Shown here: positions 1 through 6,254 of the stretch, one piece after another
How positions within the stretch are numbered: position 1 is the stretch's first letter
Layout of the letters: every line of letters starts with the position of its first letter
NCBI GenBank assembly: GCA_013139755.1
Contig: WTAG01000129.1
Location: 1 to 8,530 of the forward strand
Length of the DNA stretch: 8,530 bases
From: Methylomarinum sp.
GTDB lineage: Bacteria; Pseudomonadota; Gammaproteobacteria; Methylococcales; Methylomonadaceae
Direction of reading: 5' to 3'
Made by a program: the position numbers and the translations under genes
The notes under the pieces: generated by a model
Databases searched by the model: none
The model's input: the letters and a program-made list of their open reading frames with translations, nothing else
What the model was told of the DNA's origin: nothing

Positions 1-1
1 G

Positions 2-640
2 GCAACTGCAAAAAAATTAGTTTTTGGGCAAGTTGGTATCGATATGATTGCGGGTCCTTCAGAAATTTTAATTATCTACGATGGCAAAACCAATCCTGAC
101 TGGATTGCCATGGATTTATTTTCGCAAGCCGAACATGATGAAAATGCCCAAGCCATTTTGATCTCAGATGATGAAGATTACCTAAACCAAGTTGAGCAAA
201 GTATTAACAAGTTGCTTCCTGAAATGGAACGCAAAGACATTATTAAAGCATCACTCACTGGCCGCGGTGCTTTAATTAAAGTTGATTCTCTTATTCGCGC
301 AACTGAAGTCGCCAATATTATCGCCCCTGAACATCTGGAACTTTCTGTTGAAGATCCAGAAGCACTTAACGAACATATACGCCATGCTGGTGCCATCTTT
401 ATGGGGCGCTATACTGCTGAAGCACTGGGTGATTACTGCGCAGGGCCTAATCATGTATTACCCACATCAAGCACTGCACGCTATTCATCTCCCTTAGGCG
501 TTTATGACTTTCAAAAACGCTCTAGTATCATCAACTGCTCCGAAAAAGGGGCAGATACACTCGGAAGAACAGCATCGGTCTTAGCGAGAGGCGAAAGCCT
601 TACCGCACATGCACGATCAGCTGAATATCGAATTAAATAA
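2..640 (+). CDS. hisD: Histidinol dehydrogenase, C-terminal part (5' truncated by window edge)
   Basis: This is the last 212 residues of histidinol dehydrogenase, which oxidises L-histidinol to L-histidine in two NAD-dependent steps in the cytoplasm. Reading from base 2, the frame is open at the left edge and gives the family signature [10 protein letters not shown]. The Zn ligands expected from the E. coli enzyme are present: Gln and His in SQAEHDE (about bases 122-142), Asp in [14 protein letters not shown] and a late His in [11 protein letters not shown]. The catalytic Glu-His pair is in IAPEHLEL. The family is about 430 residues long, so roughly half the gene lies to the left. No frameshift is seen. 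hisC follows on the same strand after 93 nt containing a long hairpin, rather than overlapping it as in the enteric his operon. The identification is secure; the start is outside the window. Confidence 0.97.
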   Translation, partial: ATAKKLVFGQVGIDMIAGPSEILIIYDGKTNPDWIAMDLFSQAEHDENAQAILISDDEDYLNQVEQSINKLLPEMERKDIIKASLTGRGALIKVDSLIRATEVANIIAPEHLELSVEDPEALNEHIRHAGAIFMGRYTAEALGDYCAGPNHVLPTSSTARYSSPLGVYDFQKRSSIINCSEKGADTLGRTASVLARGESLTAHARSAEYRIK

Positions 641-647
641 CGCTACT

Positions 648-692
648 TATATATTTAATGGGCAGGCTAACGCTTCGCCCTTTGAATATATA
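648..692 (+). repeat. Long hairpin between hisD and hisC
   Basis: The arms 648-663 and 677-692 are complementary over 16 positions, with one T-G wobble and one T-T mismatch. The loop can add about four pairs (664-667 with 672-675) around a TAAC tetraloop. No T-run follows the right arm, so it is not a textbook intrinsic terminator. It could be an attenuating or RNA-stabilising hairpin that tunes hisC relative to hisD, or a copy of a dispersed palindromic repeat. The structure is seen directly; the function is inferred. Confidence 0.6.
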
Positions 693-733
693 CATTACTT
701 GAGCATATTACTCTTCAATCATATCCCTATCGC

Positions 734-1819
734 ATGACTAAAAACCTCGCTTCAACACTTTTCCGCAAAGAAATCCTCAATATGTCTGCTTATAAAGTGG
801 CTGAAGCCAAAGATTTCATTAAATTAGATGCGATGGAAAACCCTTATTCATGGCCTGAAGCCATTAAAGAACAATGGCTTGCAGAAATAAAAGACAGCCC
901 AATTAATCGTTACCCAGATCCGGAAGCCAGGCAACTTGCTGCCACCATAAGACAAACCAACAAAATCCCTGAACAAAGTGAGGTTTTATTAGGCAATGGC
1001 TCTGATGAGATCATCCAGCTTTTACTAATGGCATTACCTTCAAACGCCTGTGTTTTAGCACCCAGCCCAGGCTTTGTTATGTACCAACAAGTCGCCCTAA
1101 GTCTTGGTCTTAATTACCAAAGCATTCCTCTCCTGGAAGATACCTTTGAGATAGATTTACCAGCAATGCTTAACACCATTAAAAAAACGCAGCCTGCTGT
1201 CATTTTTTTAGCTTACCCTAATAATCCAACTGCTAACTTGTTTAATGCGCAAGATATGGAAGCCATTATTAATACGGCTAATGGACTGGTTATTATTGAT
1301 GAGGCCTACGCACCTTTTGCAGATGCCAGCTTTATAAATAAACTACCTAAACATCCCAATTTACTGGTGATGCGTACCGTATCCAAGCTAGGACTTGCTG
1401 GCCTACGTCTTGGGTTTATTGCGGGAGATAAAGCTATTATTGAGCAGCTGAATAAAATAAGGCTACCTTATAACATTAATACCCTCACTCAAATAACAGC
1501 TGATTTTGCGTTAAAAATGTCAGATCTATTTGAACAACAAACCCAACAAATCTGCAAAGACAGATCACTTGTTTCAGAGCAACTAAAGACATTACCCGGA
1601 ATTACCGTTTATCCAAGTGCGGCTAACTTTATTCTTTTCAAAACCAAACAAAATCAAGCAAGCAAAATTTTTGAGCAATTAAAAAAACACGGTATTTTAA
1701 TTAAAAACCTATCACCTCAAGGTGGGTTGTTAATTGATTGTCTACGCGTAACAATAGGCAAACCGGAAGAAAACAAAGCATTTATTAATGCCTTATCAGC
1801 AATTATAAATTCACATTAA
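734..1819 (+). CDS. hisC: Histidinol-phosphate aminotransferase
   Basis: This PLP-dependent class I/II aminotransferase converts imidazole-acetol phosphate and glutamate to histidinol phosphate and 2-oxoglutarate, two steps before the HisD product. At 361 residues it is close to the family's usual 350-370. Visible motifs in order are LDAMENPY near residue 31, NRYPDPEA, GNGSDEII, YPNNPTAN (161-168), DEAYAPFA (189-196, with the Asp that pairs with the PLP ring nitrogen), and TVSKLGLAGLRLG, with the Schiff-base Lys at 218 and the phosphate-contacting Arg at 225. The start at 734 has no clear Shine-Dalgarno sequence. It is chosen because the family carries about 15-30 residues before the LDAMEN motif; ATG 782 is an alternative that would remove 16 residues. 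It lies downstream of hisD on the same strand and is probably co-transcribed, subject to the hairpin between them. Confidence 0.95.
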   Translation: MTKNLASTLFRKEILNMSAYKVAEAKDFIKLDAMENPYSWPEAIKEQWLAEIKDSPINRYPDPEARQLAATIRQTNKIPEQSEVLLGNGSDEIIQLLLMALPSNACVLAPSPGFVMYQQVALSLGLNYQSIPLLEDTFEIDLPAMLNTIKKTQPAVIFLAYPNNPTANLFNAQDMEAIINTANGLVIIDEAYAPFADASFINKLPKHPNLLVMRTVSKLGLAGLRLGFIAGDKAIIEQLNKIRLPYNINTLTQITADFALKMSDLFEQQTQQICKDRSLVSEQLKTLPGITVYPSAANFILFKTKQNQASKIFEQLKKHGILIKNLSPQGGLLIDCLRVTIGKPEENKAFINALSAIINSH

Positions 1820-1934
1820 TTTGTAAAAATACAACATGTTAGATAAAAAAAAGCTATGAATTGAGTTTATTTCAAACACTTTAATCCACAGCTTTTATAA
1901 AAAAAACACCTTGCTCTACCCATGAAATAGACAC

Positions 1935-2010
1935 AATACATCAATAACAGCTTCAAAAAAGGTAAGCTGTAATGGTATATTGGATCTATAAATACAATAA
2001 TTGATGTATT
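1935..2010. promoter_or_regulatory. Nested inverted repeats upstream of petA
   Basis: An 11-bp perfect inverted repeat, AATACATCAAT at 1935-1945 and ATTGATGTATT at 2000-2010, encloses a second perfect 7-bp repeat, ACAGCTT at 1947-1953 and AAGCTGT at 1964-1970. The inner dyad overlaps the -35 region of the proposed petA promoter and the outer arms flank the whole promoter. This placement suits an operator pair. A transcript reading through from hisC could also fold it, but one starting near 1988 would contain only the right outer arm. No known regulator site was recognised. The repeats are seen; the regulatory role is inferred. Confidence 0.4.
1952..1981 (+). promoter_or_regulatory. Candidate sigma-70 promoter of petABC (extended -10)
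   Basis: TGGTATATT at 1973-1981 is an extended -10 (TG-N-TATATT, five of six to TATAAT). A weak -35, TTCAAA (four of six), lies at 1952-1957 with an 18-nt spacer. Transcription would start near 1988, giving a leader of about 57 nt before petA. Confidence 0.45.
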
Positions 2011-2044
2011 AAGAAATGCATCATCATAACCAGGAGCGTTATAC

Positions 2045-2644
2045 ATGGCTAATGAAGTCGTCGATAAATCCAAACGCCAGTTTCTAACCACTGCCCTTTC
2101 TGTTGTTGGTGCGGTTGGTACAGGATATCTGGCTGTTCCTTTTCTGTCACAAATGCAACCGAGCGCAAAAGCAATGGCAGCGGGAGCGCCTGTAGAAGTT
2201 GATATCAGTAAAATAGAGCCCGGTCAGCTAATTCGTGTAGCATGGAGAGGAAAACCGGTTTGGGTGTTATCTAGAACCCCTGAAGTACTTGATAATTTAG
2301 AAAAAGATACCAAGAAGCTTGCTGACCCAACATCACTAGAATCTGAACAACCTGAATATGTCAGCGACAATCTACGCTCAATTAAACCTGAAATTTTTGT
2401 TGCTGTTGGTCTCTGCACTCACTTAGGCTGCTCCCCAACTTTTAGACCTGAAATTGCTCCAGCTGATCTTGGTGAAAATTGGCAAGGTGGATTTTTCTGC
2501 CCCTGTCATGGCTCTGGCTTTGATTTAGCAGGTCGCGTATACCGATCTGTACCAGCACCGACTAACCTAGTGATCCCCCCTTATCGCTACATTACAGATA
2601 CTCTCATTATTGTTGGTGAAGAATCTACGGAGGCAAGCGCATGA
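2045..2644 (+). CDS. petA: Ubiquinol-cytochrome c reductase iron-sulfur (Rieske) subunit
   Basis: This is the Rieske [2Fe-2S] protein of the cytochrome bc1 complex, which takes one electron from quinol at the Qo site and passes it to cytochrome c1 on the periplasmic side. It has 199 residues. The N-terminus is a Tat-type signal anchor, SKRQFLTTA at residues 9-17 followed by a hydrophobic helix to about residue 34, with Lys-Arg in place of Arg-Arg. The cluster boxes are intact: CTHLGC (C124, H126, C129) and CPCHGS (C152, C154, H155). By homology C124, H126, C152 and H155 hold the cluster and C129-C154 form the disulfide. The residue two after Ser157 is Phe159, where mitochondrial Rieske proteins have Tyr. 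The start is supported by AGGAG at 2032-2036, 8 nt upstream. Its stop overlaps the petB start (ATGA). Confidence 0.97.
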   Translation: MANEVVDKSKRQFLTTALSVVGAVGTGYLAVPFLSQMQPSAKAMAAGAPVEVDISKIEPGQLIRVAWRGKPVWVLSRTPEVLDNLEKDTKKLADPTSLESEQPEYVSDNLRSIKPEIFVAVGLCTHLGCSPTFRPEIAPADLGENWQGGFFCPCHGSGFDLAGRVYRSVPAPTNLVIPPYRYITDTLIIVGEESTEASA

Positions 2645-4032
2645 AAAATAAAATAGACGAATGGGTGGGCGTACGTTTCCCACTATCAAAACTGTGGAAT
2701 GATCATATGGCGCAATACTACGCGCCTAAAAACTTTAATTTTTGGTATTTCTTTGGTTCACTTGCCTTACTGATGTTAGTTAATCAGTTCTTAACAGGTA
2801 TATTGTTAACTATGAATTACAAACCTGATGCAAAATTAGCTTTTGACTCTGTTGAATACATCATGCGAGATGTCAACTGGGGCTGGTTAGTTCGCTATAT
2901 GCACTCCACTGGCGCATCTGCCTTTTTTATCATCATTTATCTACACATGTTCCGTGGCATGATGTACGGTTCGTACAAACACCCCAGAGAACTGATATGG
3001 ATATTTGGCATGCTACTGTTTGTATGCTTAATGGCTGAAGCATTTATGGGCTATTTATTACCTTGGGGACAAATGTCTTACTGGGGTGCTCAGGTTATTA
3101 TTTCGCTGTTTAGTGCGATTCCAGTTATTGGTGATGAACTATCCTTATGGATTCGAGGTGACTATGTTATTTCAGATGCAACACTCAATCGCTTCTTTGC
3201 TTTCCATGTTATTGCCGTGCCTTTAGCCTTGCTTATCTTGGTCTTTTTGCACATTGTGGCATTACATGAAGTGGGTTCAAACAATCCAGATGGTATTGAA
3301 ATCAAAGAATCCAAAGATCCTTGGGGAAAACCAGTCGATGGCATTCCTTTTCACCCATACTATACTGTGAAAGATATCGTCGGCGTTGCTGTCTTCTTGT
3401 TCTTTTTCGCTACTATTATTTTCTACATGCCTGAAATGGGTGGGTACTTTCTGGAACATGCGAACTTTATTCCAGCGGATCCTTTAATGACACCTGAGCA
3501 TATTGAGCCTTCCTGGTATTTCACACCTTTTTATGCCATTTTAAGAGCTGTACCCGATAAATTTGCCGGTGTTATAGCTATGGGCGGCTCAATCGTTGTA
3601 TTATTCCTGCTACCTTGGTTAGATCGCTGTAAAGTTAAATCTATTCGTTATAGAGGCGGCATTTATAAAAAAGCATTAGTCTTATTTGTGATTAGTTTTC
3701 TTGCTTTAGGTTATTTAGGCACACAACCTGCGACCCCCACATACACAATGATGGCGCGTATTTTCACAGTGATCTATTTTGCCTTTTTCTTATTAATGCC
3801 TATCTATACTCGCTGGGAAAAAACCAAGCCTGTACCTCGCCGAGTGACTGAAGAGCACGATTTAGAAGAACAATACAGTGCTTTAGTTGAAGTTTTTGAC
3901 GAAATGACAACTAAAGAACCTAACAAAGCACACTGGGGAGCCGTTGAATTTCCAATCATAAAACCCAATAAAACGGGAATTATCCATGTATTAAGTCGCT
4001 TACTAAAAAGACTAAAAGAGAGCTTAGATTAA
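2641..4032 (+). CDS. petB: Cytochrome b subunit of the bc1 complex
   Basis: This membrane subunit carries the two b hemes and the Qo and Qi sites of the bc1 complex. It is a full-length, unsplit cytochrome b (463 residues) with about eight membrane helices, roughly at residues 35-58, 88-110, 118-143, 185-208, 246-264, 308-326, 347-363 and 375-390. Heme ligands are H88 and H102 (13 residues between) and H189 and H204 (14 between; mitochondrial-type cytochrome b has 13). The Qo motif is P290-S291-W292-Y293, so the usual PEWY glutamate is Ser here. After the last helix a hydrophilic tail of about 68 residues (396-463) goes from acidic (EEHDLEEQY) to basic (LSRLLKRLKE). It overlaps petA by 4 nt (ATGA), which implies translational coupling, and petC starts 2 nt after its stop. 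Confidence 0.97.
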   Translation: MKNKIDEWVGVRFPLSKLWNDHMAQYYAPKNFNFWYFFGSLALLMLVNQFLTGILLTMNYKPDAKLAFDSVEYIMRDVNWGWLVRYMHSTGASAFFIIIYLHMFRGMMYGSYKHPRELIWIFGMLLFVCLMAEAFMGYLLPWGQMSYWGAQVIISLFSAIPVIGDELSLWIRGDYVISDATLNRFFAFHVIAVPLALLILVFLHIVALHEVGSNNPDGIEIKESKDPWGKPVDGIPFHPYYTVKDIVGVAVFLFFFATIIFYMPEMGGYFLEHANFIPADPLMTPEHIEPSWYFTPFYAILRAVPDKFAGVIAMGGSIVVLFLLPWLDRCKVKSIRYRGGIYKKALVLFVISFLALGYLGTQPATPTYTMMARIFTVIYFAFFLLMPIYTRWEKTKPVPRRVTEEHDLEEQYSALVEVFDEMTTKEPNKAHWGAVEFPIIKPNKTGIIHVLSRLLKRLKESLD

Positions 4033-4034
4033 TC

Positions 4035-4757
4035 ATGAAAAAAATTATATATGCATTATTACTCTTACTACCTCTAGGTACGCTTTCAGCCGCAGGCAGT
4101 GTAAACCTTCAAAGTGTTGATATAGACTTAACAGACTATGAAGGCATTCAACGGGGAGCAAAACATTACGTCACCTACTGCCTAGGTTGTCACTCGGCTA
4201 AATACATGCGTTACAAACGTATCGCAATGGATTTAGAAATGGATGAAGACAAGCTATTAGCTGATATTGCACCAGAAGGCGCCAATATTTACGACCCAAT
4301 GCTAACAGCAATGAATAGTAAAGATTCAAGGAAATGGTTTGGTACAACTCCGCCAGATTTATCTTTAATTGCCAGAGTAAGAGGCGGCGATTGGCTTTAC
4401 ACTTACCTAAAAGGTTTTTATGTTGATAAAAGCAAGCCTTTAGGTGTTAACAACACTGTATTTAAAGACGTTGGTATGCCCAATATGCTTTGGAAATTAC
4501 AAGGTATACAAGAACCTGTTATTGAAAAAGTACACGGTGAAGATGTAGTAACACACTTAAAATTGGTTGAAAAAGGCACTCAGTCTCGCGCTGAATTTGA
4601 CAAAACTGTCACAGAACTTGTCAACTTCCTAGTTTATGTTGGAGAACCTGTTCAGTTAGAAAGGCAACGCATGGGAAAATATGTTTTATTATTCCTACTG
4701 ATGTTTGGAGTCATTGCTTATCTTCTGAAAAAAGAATACTGGAAAGACGTTCATTAA
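4035..4757 (+). CDS. petC: Cytochrome c1 subunit of the bc1 complex
   Basis: This c-type cytochrome accepts the electron from the Rieske protein and passes it to soluble cytochrome c in the periplasm. It has 240 residues. A Sec signal peptide (MKKIIYALLLLLPLGTLSA, probable cleavage near residue 19) precedes the heme-binding CLGCH at residues 49-53. The axial Met is most likely M148 in VGMPN; M151 is nearby but less well placed. A C-terminal anchor at about residues 214-231 is followed by a short basic cytoplasmic end (KKEYWKDVH), the normal c1 topology with the heme domain outside. It is the last gene of petABC, 2 nt after petB and 7 nt before the terminator stem. No upstream Shine-Dalgarno of note is seen, so coupling to petB is likely. 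Confidence 0.96.
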   Translation: MKKIIYALLLLLPLGTLSAAGSVNLQSVDIDLTDYEGIQRGAKHYVTYCLGCHSAKYMRYKRIAMDLEMDEDKLLADIAPEGANIYDPMLTAMNSKDSRKWFGTTPPDLSLIARVRGGDWLYTYLKGFYVDKSKPLGVNNTVFKDVGMPNMLWKLQGIQEPVIEKVHGEDVVTHLKLVEKGTQSRAEFDKTVTELVNFLVYVGEPVQLERQRMGKYVLLFLLMFGVIAYLLKKEYWKDVH

Positions 4758-4764
4758 AACATCT

Positions 4765-4793
4765 ATACCCGCAAGGATGCGGGTATTCTTCTT
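4765..4793 (+). terminator. Intrinsic terminator of petABC
   Basis: A perfect 9-bp stem, ATACCCGCA at 4765-4773 and TGCGGGTAT at 4778-4786, closes an AGGA tetraloop and is followed by TCTTCTT. It begins 7 nt after the petC stop, so it ends the petABC transcript and insulates sspA. Confidence 0.88.
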
Positions 4794-4861
4794 GCAATAC
4801 CCCCTGCTTTTTACCGCACCACCTTCTCTTAACAATTCCAAGCCAACAAAAAATACAGCTA

Positions 4862-4870
4862 TGGTACAAT
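4862..4870 (+). promoter_or_regulatory. Candidate promoter of sspAB (extended -10)
   Basis: TGGTACAAT is TG-N-TACAAT, an extended -10 with five of six matches in the hexamer. No good -35 is seen 16-18 nt upstream, which extended -10 promoters tolerate. The start would fall near 4877, about 30 nt before the sspA GTG. Its position just after the petABC terminator supports it. Confidence 0.55.
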
Positions 4871-4907
4871 GCTACCCTTCTAGATCTAATTATAAAGGTT
4901 GTGTTTC

Positions 4908-5543
4908 GTGACAAATAGCACTGCTCGAAAATCAGTTATGACTCTTTTTAGCTCATCAACATGCGCTCTAAGCCATTGTGCCCGCCTTGTTTTACATGAA
5001 AAAAACATCACTGTAGACATTGAATTTTTCAACCCATCTCAACCACCCGAAGACTTATTAGAGCTTAACCCTACAGGTGCTTCCCCCACATTAATTGAAC
5101 GTGATTTGGTTCTATATGACTCACGTATAATTATGGAGTACCTAGATGAGCGATTTCCTCATCCACCGTTACATCAAATGGATCCGGTTTCTCGTGCAAA
5201 CACTCGCATGATTATCAAACGCATTGATCAAGACTGGTATCAACTTCTCGATGAGATTATTAATTCCGGCGAGAAAAAATCTGCTCGCTCTAAAAAAATG
5301 CTTCGAGAAAGCTTAATGGCAGCCACACCTATTTTTGAATCACAACCTTACTTTATGAGTGAAGAGTATTCATTAATTGACTGCATCATGGCACCCTTGT
5401 TATGGCGCTTACCTAGCTTAGGCATTGACATTAATTCTCTAGGGTCAGCCATAGCAATCTATGCAAACAGACTATTTACAAGACCTGCTTTTCAAGAGAG
5501 CCTTAGTGAAGCTGAAAAAGACATGGCACCTCAAAGTAAATGA
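4908..5543 (+). CDS. sspA: Stringent starvation protein A
   Basis: SspA is a GST-fold protein without glutathione chemistry that binds RNA polymerase and alters transcription in stationary phase and acid or nutrient stress. The match to E. coli SspA is clear by eye: SVMTLFS at the N-terminus, SRIIMEYLDERFPHPPL at 72-88, and SLIDCIMAPLLWRLPSLGI in the helical domain. The surface triad P84-H85-P86, needed for E. coli SspA activity, falls at the same residue numbers if translation starts at GTG 4908. That start gives 211 residues (E. coli 212) and has AAAGG at 4894-4898, 9 nt upstream; TTG 4899 is possible but lies too close to that site. The stop overlaps the sspB start as ATGA. Confidence 0.95.
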   Translation: MTNSTARKSVMTLFSSSTCALSHCARLVLHEKNITVDIEFFNPSQPPEDLLELNPTGASPTLIERDLVLYDSRIIMEYLDERFPHPPLHQMDPVSRANTRMIIKRIDQDWYQLLDEIINSGEKKSARSKKMLRESLMAATPIFESQPYFMSEEYSLIDCIMAPLLWRLPSLGIDINSLGSAIAIYANRLFTRPAFQESLSEAEKDMAPQSK

Positions 5544-5911
5544 CATCATTAAAACCTTACATGATCCGTTCAATATACGAATGGATCATTGATAACCAGC
5601 TCACTCCTCATCTTTTGGTTGATGCGGAGAACTTTGACTCAATCTTGCCCAGAGATTTCATTGAGGATGGTAAAATTGTCCTAAATATCCGACCTGAAGC
5701 GATTCAAGGCCTAATATTAGGCAATGAAGAGATTCAGTTTAACGCCCGATTCTCCGGCCAACCCATGCAAATTGTCACCCCAACTATGGCAGTGTTAGCA
5801 ATTTACGCCAAGGAAAACGGCAAAGGCATGGTTTTTGATCCAGAAGATTATGACACCCCCCCTCCGCCAGAAAAAAAGCCTACAAAACCTCAGTTAAGGG
5901 TTGTTAAATAA
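5540..5911 (+). CDS. sspB: ClpXP protease adaptor / stringent starvation protein B
   Basis: SspB tethers ssrA-tagged and some other substrates to the ClpXP protease in the cytoplasm. The folded domain is well conserved with E. coli SspB: YEWIIDNQLTPHLLVD near the N-terminus, GKIVLNI, FNARFSGQP and VLAIYAKENGKGMVFDPE. The ClpX-docking tail LRVVK is the exact C-terminus (residues 119-123). At 123 residues the protein is well short of E. coli SspB (165); the missing length is almost all in the linker between the substrate domain and the tail, here about 14 Pro- and Lys-rich residues. The 4-nt overlap with sspA is the usual arrangement and points to coupled translation. Confidence 0.96.
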   Translation: MTSLKPYMIRSIYEWIIDNQLTPHLLVDAENFDSILPRDFIEDGKIVLNIRPEAIQGLILGNEEIQFNARFSGQPMQIVTPTMAVLAIYAKENGKGMVFDPEDYDTPPPPEKKPTKPQLRVVK

Positions 5912-5918
5912 AACAACA

Positions 5919-6002
5919 CTAGTTACTAATTCGCCATTCAACTAGACTTTGCGCAGTTATAGCTGCGCATAAAAGCCCGCCCAGCAGCCAAGCTACAAGC
6001 AT
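5919..6002 (-). CDS. Possible 27-residue membrane peptide (uncertain)
   Basis: On the minus strand an ATG at 6002-6000 opens a 27-codon frame ending in TAG at 5921-5919. A strong Shine-Dalgarno, AAGGTGA, sits 9 nt upstream (6018-6012). The product is one hydrophobic helix (AWLLGGLLCAAITAQ) followed by SLVEWRISN. Its look recalls single-helix subunits such as CydX, but no cydAB genes are nearby and the likeness is loose. It runs towards sspB and stops 8 nt from it. A frame this short can arise by chance, and a 35-codon frame overlaps on the same strand, so treat it as a candidate only. Confidence 0.2.
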   Translation of the reverse strand: MLVAWLLGGLLCAAITAQSLVEWRISN

Positions 6003-6107
6003 CCATACATATCACCTTGGTAAACACTTTTAGCATAAACCTCATAAACCTGTTCTCTGTTAACGAATACTACTTTATAAATATGTTTTTCTGACTTTAA
6101 AACTTAT

Positions 6108-6254
6108 ACTAATCCCAATAAATACTAACTCTAACCGGTTACTAAAAAAAACAGGAAAAGAAAAACATTGATCGTAAGCCCGTATGGAGTATCACGTAAT
6201 ACGGGAATAAACGTGCAATTCACTTTTTTGATATAAAAATATATTGGGATTGGT
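6108..6254. repeat. Possible miniature inverted-repeat element (about 147 bp)
   Basis: ACTAATCCCAATA at 6108-6120 and TATTGGGATTGGT at 6242-6254 are inverted copies matching at 12 of 13 positions. The outer flanks CTTAT (6103-6107) and TTTAT (6255-6259) could be an imperfect 5-bp target duplication. Inside is CCCGTAT (6179-6185) facing ATACGGG (6199-6205). A separate perfect 9-bp repeat, GATATAAAA/TTTTATATC (6230-6238, 6254-6262), crosses the right end. There is no coding capacity. It could instead be a structured leader or a chance set of AT-rich dyads. Confidence 0.35.

Noticed and set aside
1849..1896. AAAAGCT/AGCTTTT repeat after hisC as a terminator
   Set aside because: Seven AT-rich pairs with a 34-nt loop and an A-run rather than a T-run after it.
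1867..2091. 74-residue minus-strand frame upstream of petA
   Set aside because: It covers the petA promoter, dyads and start, has no recognisable domain and no clear ribosome site, so it is a chance frame.
4899..4907. TTG 4899 as the sspA start, giving 214 residues
   Set aside because: It lies directly next to the AAAGG ribosome site. GTG 4908 has proper spacing and puts the PHP triad at the same numbers as in E. coli SspA.
5950..5969. Hairpin TGCGCAG/CTGCGCA after sspB as an intrinsic terminator
   Set aside because: No T-run follows it on either strand; it may still help end the sspAB transcript but cannot be called a terminator.
6179..6205. CCCGTAT/ATACGGG dyad as a terminator or riboswitch
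   Set aside because: Only 7 pairs around a 13-nt loop, no T-run, and no gene upstream on the plus strand close enough to need it; kept only as part of the candidate element.
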